Positions 11,681-21,242 of a stretch of DNA of 64,000 bases are shown here, one piece after another. The notes below the pieces were generated by a model. It did not search any database, had not been told where the DNA came from, and was given only the letters and a program-made list of their open reading frames with translations. Made by a program: the position numbers and the translations under genes. The DNA comes from Diphasiastrum complanatum (Eukaryota > Streptophyta > Lycopodiopsida > Lycopodiales > Lycopodiaceae), in the NCBI GenBank assembly GCA_029204225.1, contig MU832185.1, positions 18,936-82,935 on the forward strand. Direction: 5' to 3'. Numbering within the stretch: position 1 is the stretch's first letter; each line of letters opens with the position of its first letter.

Positions 11681-12606
11681 TTAACAAGCATTTTCATAGC
11701 ATGTTGGCTCATCTAACATTGAAGTAAGAAAGGTGTAAGATGTGAAAGATGATGAGCCTTCCCTTTGATCACCTTGACCATCATAGGTGAGCCTCAATGG
11801 CTCGGTCCTTGCCCTTGTAGTTAAGGCCTTAGCACACTCACAAAGAGATCTATTCCTTCTCTCACTCACTCCATTTTGTTGAGGAGTTTATGGACATGAC
11901 AATTCCCTCTTTATGCCATTAGAACTACAAAAGTCAATCAACTTATTGGAGATATATTCACCTCCATTATCACTCCTTAATATCTTAATATTGGTAATAA
12001 GTTGATTTTCTACCAAAGTCTTGAACTTTACAAAAGAATCAAACACCATAGATTTGCTAGACAAGAGGTACATCCAACAATATCTAGAATAGTCATCAAT
12101 GAAGATTACATAATACTTGGCACCACCATTAGGCTCTTGTCAAAAGCTATGAACATCCGAATGTATGAGTTCAAGAGGAGAGCTTGATCTTGATGTAGAT
12201 CTTGAGAAGGGTAGTTTGTGAGCCTTTGAGAGGCTTCATGCTTCACATCTCTTCCCACACTTTGACAAATGCTTGGGGAGTCCAACTACAAGCTCCTTTG
12301 TAACCATAGATTCCATGGCTTTGAAGTTGGGGTGGCCCAACCTTTTGTGCCATAGGTCCACCTTTGATAACTCCACCTTTGCCAAGTTAACACTCTCCAC
12401 TACAATATTAGCATCAAGCTTAAACAATCTCCTTGCTTAAAGCCTTTGGCTATACATTCATCATTTCTAAGGATGGAACAAATTCCATGCCTAAATTGTA
12501 CATCAAGGCCATTATCCATTAATTGGCCAACACTAAGCAAATTCTTGGTTAACTGAACATAAAGAGCATTCTCAAGATTCATCCTTTTGGATGATCCAAC
12601 ATACAA
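11681..12606 (-). pseudogene. Copia GAG-pre-integrase and integrase core, fragmented
   Basis: 12236-12606 covers a protease-integrase linker (NLLSVGQL) and the zinc-binding GAG-pre-integrase region with LWHKRLGHPNFKAMESMV. 11888-12073 has the integrase core with LRSDNGGEY (second catalytic Asp). 11681-11869 continues as GVSERRNRSL (catalytic Glu) and then jumps to a Ser/Thr-rich linker, so most of the integrase C-terminus is missing. Several frameshifts and stops lie between these pieces. Confidence 0.85.
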
Positions 12607-12790
12607 TGGAATGGTTCTCCACTTATCTTACATTCTTGACTACTTGCAGTATAGATTGATCTATGTAAATCATTGTAAGAAAGTAAAGTGGGGAAAATGT
12701 CCTTTTGATATGTCATGTGGGAACTAGCCCCACTATCAATCCACCAAGAATCATTGGTATTGCTCTTGGATGATGGTTTTTGGAAACCAT
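12607..12790 (-). pseudogene. Copia aspartic protease remnant
   Basis: In one minus-strand frame the sequence reads WWIDSGASSHMT, the copia protease active site with catalytic DSGA. It is out of frame with the Gag ORF because of an indel near 12780, so Gag and protease are no longer continuous. A short frame continues to the integrase linker. Confidence 0.8.
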
Positions 12791-13660
12791 CAAGGATGAC
12801 TCTTCTTCATCCTCCTCCTCTTGATGTGCAATGTTGCTCTGTTTGGTCTCTTTTGCCTTCTTCTTCTTGAGACATTCTGATGCAAAATGTTCTTTCTTTC
12901 CACAGAAAAAACATTTGTACTTGGACTTGTCTTTGACCTTGCCCTTTGAGCTTGAAGCCTCCTCCTCCTCCTTGGTCTCCTTGAAGTGTTTCTTCTTGTC
13001 ATTGGTCTTTTTCTTGTCTTTGAATGAGAAATTAGCTTTCTCATCACCATCCTGCAGAGAAATAGCATTCATTCTTGCATTGGTGTGCATCATTATACAC
13101 TCTTCAGCCACTAATACATTGTGAAGCTTTTCTATAGTGGACAAAGTGTCTTGGATTGCAAAGCTTTGGACCAAATTTGAAAAGTCACTCCCAAGACCAT
13201 TAAGGACAATCTGAACAAGCTCACCATCTTGAATCTTCTCTCCAATTGAAGCTAACTCCCTATTGAGAGACTTGATTATGAGCACATAAGCCTGTGCACT
13301 CTCATCACTCCTCTTTATGCTTTGTAGAATTTGATTCCTAAGCATGATAACCCTCGAAGTGTTACTAGACTCATAGATTGATTTTGAAGATTCCCAAGCC
13401 TCTTTAGCACTAGTACAAGCTGATACTTCTCTCAGTAAATCATTGCTTACATTCGTCTTCACACAGTGAAGTACAAGCCTAGATCTTCTCTTGTATTTAA
13501 CTAACTCCTGTGCACCTAGAGGTTCATCTTCATCATCAATTAGAAACTCATAAAGATCCTGGAACACCATGAGTGACTCCATCCTCACTTTCCAAGTAGC
13601 ATAATTGGTAGAATTTAACCTTTCACTAGCTTCTAAAAGGTATGCTCCAGCAGATGCCAT
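12713..13660 (-). pseudogene. Copia Gag (UBN2-type) with zinc knuckle, 315 codons
   Basis: The open frame starts at an ATG followed by ASAGAYLLEASERLNSTNYA and WKVRMESLM, the standard copia Gag opening. A helical capsid-like region contains LRNQILQSIKRSDESAQAYV and a LNGLG phrase. A Lys/Glu-rich stretch then leads to a CX2CX4HX4C zinc knuckle (CFFCGKKEHFASEC). The frame shifts just before the protease, so the last 20 or so residues are out-of-frame protease sequence. Gag alone could still be translated, but it cannot continue into pol. Confidence 0.9.
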
Positions 13661-14130
13661 CTTACTAGTAAAATTCTACCCACAAGATATAGATTTGGTT
13701 GAACTTGAATCTCACAGAGGTTTCTAACTTGCAGTCTTTCACTCAAATGTTGACTTCTAATCCAACAGATGGACTTGTAATCACAGTCCTATCACTCCCT
13801 CACAAAGCTGGAATGAAGATAAGATGAAGTGAAAACTACTCTCAAGCAAATCTTGCCAATCTTGCTATTTTTGGGCAATAGAATGACTCTATCTCTCTCT
13901 TTGATTTGATGTACTTTCTAGACCTGGTTTCCACTTTAAGAAGGTCTGAATTCAGCCTAGATTAATTCTCATGAATCAAATGCAAAACTAATTAATGACA
14001 AATGTTCTTGGTAGCTTATCCTAGGATGTGCACCAAAAATTACATCAAATTGACACCAGATGAAATTACAATGATCCAATGAATATGGGAGTTTAAATGA
14101 TGGTTCAGAGTTGTCCATTCGAACTACATC
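13661..14130 (-). other. Copia leader, truncated
   Basis: Non-coding sequence between the Gag start and the missing 5' LTR. It resembles the leader at about 5240-5400 (GCACCAAAAAT..CATCAA, GGTTCAGAG). The primer binding site expected further upstream is absent because the sequence switches to a second copia element near 14130. Confidence 0.6.
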
Positions 14131-14132
14131 AC

Positions 14133-14603
14133 TATAGTGATGCAAATTGGACGAGCTGCAAAGATGACAACAAGTCCATAACTAGAGGATGTACAATAGC
14201 GTGTGGAGCTGCAATTAACTGGATATGCAAAAAGCAAACCTTGGTGGCTCAATCCTCTTGAGAACCTGAATAAGTCGCAACTTCGAAGGTGGTGAATGAG
14301 GTAGTGTGGCTGCAGATGATGTTGGAGGCAATCGTGATACCACAAGAAGGGCCAAACACGATGATGATGGACTCTCAGAGTGCCATCTATCTGTCCTAGG
14401 ATCCTATCTTCCATTCAAAGACAAATCACATACCTTTGAAGTACCATCACATTCGAGATTTGATCTCTAAAGGAGAGCTCTAGGTCTAGTATATAAAATC
14501 AAAAAGTATGATTGCAGATCTGCTCACGAAACCCCTCAACAAGCCACTCTTTGCCAAGCAAAGAAAGGCAGTTGGATTAAACGTACAAAGCTGCAAGGTT
14601 TAA
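14133..14603 (+). pseudogene. Copia RNase H relic of a second element
   Basis: The plus-strand frame starting YSDANW (14133) reads through CGAAINW, Q.LVAQSS, VVNEVVWLQ and MDSQSAIYL, then, after stops and a frameshift, reaches ADLLTKPLNKPLF and NVQSCKV-stop at 14603. These are RNase H landmarks in order. At least three in-frame stops break it. It abuts the truncated leader of the opposite-strand element, so the two collided by insertion or deletion. Confidence 0.85.
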
Positions 14604-14610
14604 GAGGGAG
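14602..14610 (+). other. Polypurine tract of second copia element
   Basis: AAGAGGGAG directly precedes the LTR start TGTCAG and overlaps the RNase H stop codon, the normal copia arrangement. Confidence 0.75.
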
Positions 14611-15316
<706 letters not shown>

Positions 15317-15716
15317 AATCTTGCTCTAAAAAATCAAACTAATAATACAGTCGTTCTGTTTTTTGTGCATCTCTTTGTCTTGTGTCGTCTGTCTTGATTG
15401 CTAGAATAAAATATGTTCTGTGATGTGTAGTCGAGTGTCTAGGATCCTGTAAAAGCTTTCGCATAAAAAGAAAATTCAAAGAATCAAAATCGTTTGCAAA
15501 TACGAAGATGAAAACGAAAACAAAAAAGATAAAGTTTCGCTTGCGTGACATCACATAGATAATCATTGTCATCCTAGCTAGTAATTCTCGGCTCTCATGC
15601 TTGGCTCTCAACTTATTCTGCTCTCCTCCTTTTGAGACCTCCTCGGTCATGGGTGAGAGGTACTCCGTGTCTTCAGCTTGGCTTGGCATCTGAGAATTCT
15701 CTGAAATCCGCCAACA
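15317..15716 (-). repeat. LTR fragment, family D (minus orientation)
   Basis: On the minus strand the LTR starts TGTTGGCGGATTTCAG at 15716. The block CTAGTAATTCTCGGCTCTCA, GAGACCTCCTCGGTC, GGTGAGAGG and the terminal CCAACA recurs at 43560-43773 and, without its terminal part, at 46480-46600. On the minus strand a G-rich tract (TTAGGGGTGGATAA) just precedes the LTR start, as expected for a 3' LTR. The 15317-15540 part has no second copy here, so the lower boundary is uncertain. Confidence 0.6.
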
Positions 15717-15872
15717 TTATCCACCCCTAATCTATTGTAGGACCCACTGCAACACAGGTGATGTCATTCCGCTCAGCACTTGGTAAAGCGTGTATCTTCG
15801 TTTGCTTCCGTAAAACCAGGTACTTATTATCCGCAAAACTGTTTCTCAAAAATGAAGGTCTCCCAATGGCCG

Positions 15873-16631
15873 CTACATTCCAACCCTCTTGAGAACCTGT
15901 TGTGAATCCTGCTCGCCTCGTCGTCTTGCCGTTTGTTTCCGCTCGCTCATCATTCGCCCCAGGGCTTCGAACACTTGGAAGCGGAGCTTACTTTCGAAGT
16001 TTAGTGGCCCCACGTATTCTAGTATCTTTTCAATGAAGCCCATCTCCTGCCAGTCTTCCACCATAGTGACGTATCGTGATGACATGAAGGCCGCTCTATC
16101 TATAGTATAGCCAGGCCATCATCTCACGGTCTTCCTCTGACTAAAGGGCTACGTTGGGATTGATCTTAATAGGATCCAAACCACGAGCCCAGAAACATTC
16201 TTGCTGCATTAGAAAGGCCATGGATTGGCAGTATTCGGCACTTTCTTGCACGCATAGATCGGCACTTGTCTTGTATTTGTGCCCAAAATCTAACAACTGT
16301 AGCCTCAGATCATCCGGGGAGATTCTCTCTGAAATTCCCGTAATCACTGTCCAATTCACCAACTCAACCCGCGGTTTTCTGCCGGCCATGGATTTCTGCG
16401 TTTGAGTGGCATGTAGAATGGATCTATTCGCTTCCACGTCGGTGCCTTCAGGTACTCTTGGAGCCGCCTACTATCCTTTAGGATCTTGCTTCGCCATTCA
16501 GGTTGTGGTTGTAATGTCACAATGATCTCAGCCCTGGTGGAGTATTGGATTTGATCTATCTCCTCTTTGCCTCCCCTCATGTTGGGAGGATATTCCCTCT
16601 CGAATTTCTCTGATTCTTTGGTATCAACCAT
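15873..16631 (-). pseudogene. Unrecognised C-terminal ORFs of family D element
   Basis: Three overlapping minus-strand frames (16356-16631, 16141-16437, 15873-16085) have ordinary globular composition, with phrases such as VELVNWTVITGISERISPDD, QECFWARGLDPIKI and DWQEMGFIEKILEYVGPLNF. They are probably one frameshifted protein ending about 150 bp before the LTR. I see no pol motif and do not recognise the family. Confidence 0.4.
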
Positions 16632-17314
16632 TTTCCCTTGGGCCTGGTAGGAGAAGCTGCCCTACATGGTTGTGGTGGCCATGCTAGGTAATCATCCAAG
16701 GCCTTTGTGCCCGTATCTTTTTTATTTGCTGGCTCACCTATTGACGACTCAGTTGTGCCCATGTCTTGCCTGGGTGAGAATCTTCTTGACTCTGATAGAT
16801 CTGCCAGGAAGTCGTCATCACTCCCAATGTCCATGTTAACTTCTAAAAGGTCAGGGATGGAATGATCTGGAGAGAGAGGTGCAGGAATGACAGGTTCAGG
16901 AGGAGGTGGGTTTAACAAATTATATGCTGCATCGGGGGAGCGGAGTTGTTGAAGGAACTCGTCCCGTCGGGCTTTGTATGTGTCAGCTTTTGATGAGCCC
17001 ATTATTCTGCTAGGAGGTGGTGGAGAAAGGGAAGATGAAGAAATAGGGTACGTTGGAATAAATGTTTCGAAAAAATTAAAAGTGGAATAAGATGAGGAAT
17101 TAAAAGTGGGAGGGAGAAGGAGAAAAGCTCTGGAAGTAGCTTCGGCTCTCTGGCTACCCGATCCCGAGCTACCACTTGATGGTCGGGTTTGCCCGTCCTT
17201 ATTGCCTGTTCCGTCATCTCCATCATCGTCCCGCGGTTTCTGTGAATGAGCGCATGCTTGGGCCTTGCACATCGTGTCCCACAACTGGTTCACCTTGTCC
17301 AAGACTTGTTGCAA
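16577..17314 (-). CDS. Disordered Pro/Ser-rich ORF, 245 codons, unrecognised
   Basis: This is the longest uninterrupted frame of the element. It starts MQQVLDKVNQLWDTM, passes through an Asp/Gly/Ser-rich linker and a Pro-rich stretch (NPPPPEPVIPAPLSP), an acidic stretch (DIGSDDDFLADLSES), and ends in a basic region (PTRPKGKWLIPKNQRNS). It looks unstructured, as in linkers or nucleoprotein tails. It probably continued from the coiled-coil ORF in another frame. No catalytic motif is visible. Confidence 0.4.
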   Translation of the reverse strand: MQQVLDKVNQLWDTMCKAQACAHSQKPRDDDGDDGTGNKDGQTRPSSGSSGSGSQRAEATSRAFLLLPPTFNSSSYSTFNFFETFIPTYPISSSSLSPPPPSRIMGSSKADTYKARRDEFLQQLRSPDAAYNLLNPPPPEPVIPAPLSPDHSIPDLLEVNMDIGSDDDFLADLSESRRFSPRQDMGTTESSIGEPANKKDTGTKALDDYLAWPPQPCRAASPTRPKGKWLIPKNQRNSRGNILPT

Positions 17315-17820
17315 GGCCTTCGTTGTATCTTCTAGTTGCTTCTAGGACTCCAGGATTATTTTGTTTTTGCTTGGCCACAATATTTTCAAAGTTTCTTCTC
17401 TCGGCTTCCCGTTCTTGGATCAGCCGCACATACTTCTCCATCCGGATGGCTGAGGCCGATGGGGCCTGGAATTGTGTGTCCTCGGACTTTATTAGAGGGA
17501 CACCAACTATCATTGCACCCTACGATCCATCTCGTACTTGGTTGATTTGGACCATCTGGTGCTTCAGTTGCTGCTGGACTTCTTCCAAAGTGGTCTTTTG
17601 CTTAACCATCACGGATCTGATTTCTTCTGTCCCTTTTTTCTTTTCTTTGGCCAGCTTATGTTGTTGTGCAATTTCTCGGTCTTGGTACTGGACCTTGTTC
17701 TCGAGCATTTGATGCTGGCTTACCAACCAATGCATGTGGTAGCTTGCTTCAGATAGGTCGATCATTGAGCGCTTAGCTGCTTTGGAGAGCTTCTCAGGGT
17801 TAGTGAGGGTTGGGTACTAA
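17223..17820 (-). pseudogene. Coiled-coil ORF of family D element
   Basis: From about 17820 the frame reads NPEKLSKAAKRSMIDLSEAS, then a long Lys/Glu/Gln-rich heptad-like region (EVQQQLKHQMVQINQ) to a stop near 17520. It resumes as GAMIVGVPLIKSED and a second charged helix (RLIQEREAERRNFENIV) to 17223. The phrases EASYHMHWLV and GAMIV have counterparts at 37.7-38.0 kb (ETNYHLHWLF, GAMIVESP). One in-frame stop separates the halves. No known family recognised. Confidence 0.45.
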
Positions 17821-18036
17821 TCAGGGGTGTGAGCTGGTGAAGCTAATCCAAAAAATAAGCGTTGTGTAGGAAATGAAAATGGAGGTGGAGGGAGTGGAGG
17901 AATAATATTAGTAGCAATGGTGGTTGTTGTGGTGGTGGTTATTGGAGGGGTCAGACTTCTTCATGACTAATCTACCTTCTCTGGTTCGTCATCACTTATT
18001 TCCATCAGGTCCACAAAATCAAAATATTGCGAGGTA

Positions 18037-18399
18037 TCAAAGGTGTGGACTTGCTGGGCCTGTGGCTGTTGACCTTGTGGCTGCTGGGCCGCTTCTGTGT
18101 CTTGAGAACTCCCCAGTCCTCGCCCATGAAACAAATGCTGATGGTGATTTTGGCGACGTTGGCGTGGTTATCAACATGGGTGGGGTTGTGGCTTCGTCTG
18201 GTGGCACGATGTGGGTTGTTTCCGTGCCCACTGCTGCCGATGATGTATCTGCTCCATCAGTCCCATCAATGGAGTGTGTTGGAGAAGCTGCATTTGAACT
18301 TTCATCATCTGAAGTTGAATCATCTGATGATGACCCATTAGGTGATTTCCTCCTGGCTTGAAGCTTCCTACGTATTCTTTGTTGCCTTGTGTCTGGCAA
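18037..18399 (-). pseudogene. Ser/Asp-rich continuation of the Gag-like ORF (frameshifted)
   Basis: In the frame next to the end of the Gag-like ORF the peptide is a basic stretch (RRKLQARRKS), then SSSDDSTSDDESS and a Thr/Pro-rich tail. This composition is more protein-like than the His/Gln-rich frame overlapping it, so a frameshift near 18380 probably split one original protein. It would be an unstructured acidic region. Confidence 0.4.
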
Positions 18400-19232
18400 T
18401 TGGGCCTTGGAGGTATCGGCCTATTGATCTTGGGAGGATGCTGCTGCTTGTGGGTCTGGTTGTGGGCATGCAGTTGTGAATCTGCCATCATGTGGAATAG
18501 GGACATGGGTACCTTCTGCAGCTTGGTTCGTGGTCGTTGTGTGCACTTGGTTAAGTATGCACATGCCGCTGCTAGTTTTGGATCATTGATGGCCTCTATG
18601 CGGTATCTGTCTTTATTCTTCCATTTGGCCATGGAGGGATCAATATATTTGAAATACGCTATTTGCTCAATCTTCTGAAACATCCTTGTGACAACATTAG
18701 GTCCTCGAGGAAATCCGAAGGGTTGCAAGTCGGCCGCCGCAAAGGATATGTTATAAACATAGTTCTTGACAGGGGGAACTATGAGTTGGCACGACCTTGC
18801 CATAGCATTATAATTGGCATATGCCATATGTATGAGGTATGAACTTTGATACCCCGTCAGGACAGGGATCTGGAACTCAATTGCCTAGAAAAATGATACT
18901 GCCTGCTGGTACCAGTTTTGCATTTCTGTAATATCCAATTTGCATAGTTGGATGTCGAGCTTATTAGCATCGGGGTCGTCAAAACTGGAACCAGGGTTGG
19001 TAGACATGATGAAAAAATTGGATAAACAGGGTTCTAGAAAAAGGGTGTCGGTTGAGATTTGAGATAGGGTTAAGGGTGCGTCGGTTGAGATTTGAACGGA
19101 GGCGTCGGTTGAGAGTTGAACAGAGGCGTCGGTCGAGATCTGAGAGGAGGCGTCGGTTGAGAGTTGAGAGGAGGCGTCGGTTGAGATCGAAGGGAATGGC
19201 TCTGGTGAGAAGGCAGGTGAAGGTCTCGTCAC
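18171..19232 (-). pseudogene. Unrecognised Gag-like ORF with N-terminal ISTDA repeats, one internal stop
   Basis: One frame runs from ATG 19232 to 18171 with a single TAG at about 18885-18887. Residues 15-65 are 8-residue repeats of the type ISTDASSQ. A second possible start, MSTNPGSS, follows them. The body after the TAG (EFQIPVLTGYQSSYLIHMAY, then FGFPRGPNVVTRMFQKIEQ) is rich in Tyr, Phe and Lys and looks like a folded domain, but I recognise no family. The last 70 or so residues are His/Gln-rich and probably frameshifted. A capsid role is inference only. Confidence 0.45.
19040..19200. repeat. 24-bp coding minisatellite (ISTDA repeat), about 6 units
   Basis: The plus-strand unit is of the form GTCGGTTGAGATCTGAGAGG with spacers, 24 bp per unit, so each unit encodes 8 residues on the minus strand (ISTDASSQ, LSTDASVQ). 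It lies in frame in the Gag-like ORF. The same core GTCGGT(C/T)GAGATCT fills 41581-42490. Confidence 0.85.
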
Positions 19233-19278
19233 TTGGGATCATATCATGAACTCTATTTACTTTGCCAGTCTCTCTCAT

Positions 19279-19401
19279 CTACAAGCAGATCTTGGTCTCT
19301 CTCATTGTGAAACTAATTTTCTTTCATATGCCTTTTCTCATGGTGATCTTGGTCCTCTCTTCACTTCCTCTGCTTCAGACTGCAATAACAAGTGGCTTTT
19401 C
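19279..19401. other. Short unassigned spacer
   Basis: C/T-rich sequence between the minisatellite-bearing element and the family E LTR fragment. Nothing recognised. Confidence 0.3.
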
Positions 19402-19536
19402 AGTCCTTTTATTGACTTTCTAATTATCAAATAACTATGTGATCATCGGGTCGGACTTACACATGCAGAGTGCCATATCCCTCTCACTTATTAACTAGGG
19501 TTAGGGTTGCCTTGGGATCCGCAAACCCTCCAACAA
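19402..19536 (-). repeat. LTR fragment, family E
   Basis: Starting at the shared CAGTCCTTTTATTGACTTTC it matches 3798-3925 closely to the terminal CCTCCAACA. Only the terminal 135 bp of the LTR is present. Copia integrase sequence follows directly at 19537. Confidence 0.7.
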
Positions 19537-19790
19537 AGCTTGATGACAAAAGTAGGAAAACAATTTTCATCGACTATTCCCCAGACCACAAGGCATACAA
19601 GCTCTACAATGTGGATACCGAGAAGGCATTCATCAGTAGAGATGTCATTTTTGTGGAAGACCAATTCATTGACCACAAGGGAAAAGCTGCTGACAATTTT
19701 GACCCAAGGATTCAACTACAGAATAGAGACACTAACTCTAAATGGAATGTTTCCGACTCTCCTCACCTATGGAAAGCTAGATTCCGTTGA
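19537..19790 (+). pseudogene. Copia integrase C-terminus relic
   Basis: The frame reads KLDDKSRKTIFIDYSPDHKA, then YKLYNVDTEKAFISRDVIF. This is the copia integrase C-terminal 'GYS...YRLYD...ISRDV.F.E' module that precedes RT. It ends in a short acidic/Ser-rich linker, then a stop. Neither the integrase core nor RT is attached. Confidence 0.8.
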
Positions 19791-20870
19791 AACCTTAAAG
19801 TCAGAACTGGCAAGCTCAGAATCTTTTCTTCTAGAATCCTTCAGCTCTTGGCACATTTGTTCTTTCATTGCCATGCCCCTCTATGGAAATCAGTGATTGA
19901 TCTCTTCATTGAACAATTTCATGTCAAATTTAGGAGGTTTTGCCACATTTTCTATTGTTGAACGTTATCACTTTTGAAGATATGGCTATCAATGCTTTCG
20001 GGCAATTTATTAGAGTTATTACACTTTGGAACATTTGGTTAGATATATAGAAACAATAGGGAACTTGGGACCGATGATTATGTCATCTGTCCAATTTTTT
20101 TAAGGAGGCTGATAAACTCTTCCATCTTTAAGTTATTCGTTCTTTTACTCTATACTTTGTAAAAAGTCTTTAATCTATGATTAGCTTTTCAAGAGAAAAA
20201 AGAAGAAGAAGAAGGCATATGTATCTTCTTTGGCCTAAGGGCTTGGCTGACACAATTAATTTCATGCTCACCTAATTGGATTTTTGGCAGAAGGCATGCA
20301 AGCCACTTGCACTCTTTTGAGCATCTTAGAAGCATGGCAAAATTTGAAAGCTTATGGTTATGGACAAGTGTAAGTTTTATTGTAAAATTAGAACTTAGTT
20401 TTTAATGATGACATTGTTGGCACCCAACATTGCAAAGCTTGAATGAAAGTTGTGTCCTCTTGTACACGACCTTCCTCGTGGAAGTTTTTGTATTTGCCAC
20501 TTATCCAAATCATGTTGGCATTTTTAATCATATGTTTGTTGTGGATTAAATCATGCAAAGAACTTCGTTCTTTAGAGATTTTTCTAGTTTCAGCTTTGAG
20601 CTTGAGTTATTTTATTTAAATGGGCAGTAGAATATAATGTAAGAGTTATCATTGGTAAAAGCGACATGCAAGACATCAAAAAATCTCAGAGTCCATAAGA
20701 ATTCCATAAAAAACTTGCTGCAACACATTACACTTCGTAAAGGTCAAAATCCATGGGCCATAAGAATATTTTCATTTGTAATGTAAATGCCAAAACGATC
20801 ATTTATGGTTGGAAAAAATCTTATTAATGAGCTTTGCACCTGATTCAATAGCCCATGCCCCACTATAAAG
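19791..20870. other. Mostly unassigned; possible LINE ORF2 tail
   Basis: Around 19850-20170 the plus-strand frames give CHAPLWKSVIDLFIEQF and, in another frame, LWNIWLD, which resemble the Trp-rich end of plant LINE ORF2 proteins after the zf-RVT domain. The match is short and frameshifted. From 20200 to 20870 nothing is recognisable. Confidence 0.25.
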
Positions 20871-21107
20871 TATACTACCTCTCGTATCTGACTTCAAAAT
20901 ATATATTCAGCAGTAGTATATTTCCCAAAAACTCATGGGAATGAATGGTGAAAGCCACGTGGCACAGAGGCAACTCGGGCGGGCAGGTGCTCAACAAATC
21001 TTTAGATGTGCCAAAAATGAAGATCCGGAGCGCAGCATGAGAGAGGTCCATGGCCAAAGACCATGCAGCATTGTATAAAATTACGATGTACCTCAATTTT
21101 TAGGAGG
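20871..21107 (+). promoter_or_regulatory. Candidate promoter region upstream of the 5-phosphatase gene
   Basis: TATA-like ACTATAAAGTATAC at about 20862-20875 and TTGTATAAAATTAC at about 21071-21084 are followed by a C/T-rich stretch typical of plant 5' leaders (21120-21420). The clear coding exons start only at 23.03-23.06 kb, so these would serve an upstream leader exon. No transcript evidence is available. Confidence 0.25.
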
Positions 21108-21242
21108 ATGGGCTCATCCGATCGACTGCGTCTATTCTGGGGCAACCACTTCCTTTTTTGCTTTTGCTGTTGCGATCCAAATCCTCGAGCAGCTACTCAT
21201 CATCCAGCTTTCGAAGACGTAGTCCTACACGCTTGTTGATCG
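21108..21242 (+). CDS. Small ORF starting MGSS with a Cys cluster (possible first exon)
   Basis: The ATG has a favourable plant context (A at -3, G at +4) and opens a 44-residue frame beginning MGSSDRLRLFWGN, with a cluster of four Cys (FCFCCCD). Gly2 plus nearby Cys would suit N-myristoylation and palmitoylation (known rule; inference here). A GAC|GT donor at 21218 could join in phase to the acceptor at 23028, but GTAGTC is a weak donor. It may equally be a chance ORF. Confidence 0.2.

Larger units (their letters stand above)
9490..14130 (-). mobile_element. Ty1/copia retrotransposon, 5'-truncated
   Basis: Minus-strand order is leader, Gag with zinc knuckle, protease, integrase, reverse transcriptase, RNase H, polypurine tract and 3' LTR; integrase before RT defines copia. 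The internal region is nearly full length, but frameshifts and stops split the polyprotein into pieces. The 5' LTR and primer binding site are absent: the leader ends near 14130 against another copia element. The same LTR family occurs as the solo copy at 33510 and fragments at 5542 and 43972. Confidence 0.9.
15717..19278 (-). mobile_element. Family D LTR element internal region with unrecognised ORFs
   Basis: Minus-strand order is coding minisatellite, Gag-like ORF, Ser-rich acidic segment, coiled-coil ORF, disordered Pro/Ser-rich ORF, two further ORFs, purine-rich tract and family D LTR. I find no RT, integrase, protease or RNase H signature, so this looks non-autonomous or pol-deleted. The coiled-coil part has a relative at 37.7-38.0 kb in the same kind of context. 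Its 5' end is cut by the family E LTR at 19402. Assignment to an LTR element rests on the adjoining LTR and purine tract. Confidence 0.5.

Noticed and set aside
12790-13124. Second-frame Arg-rich and Phe/Leu-rich ORFs overlapping copia Gag
   Set aside because: They are shadows of the Lys/Glu-rich part of Gag in other frames.
17176-17712. 178-codon plus-strand ORF opposite the family D coiled-coil and disordered ORFs
   Set aside because: Cys/Ser/Phe-rich composition mirrors the minus-strand Lys/Glu and Pro/Ser-rich coding; no independent support.
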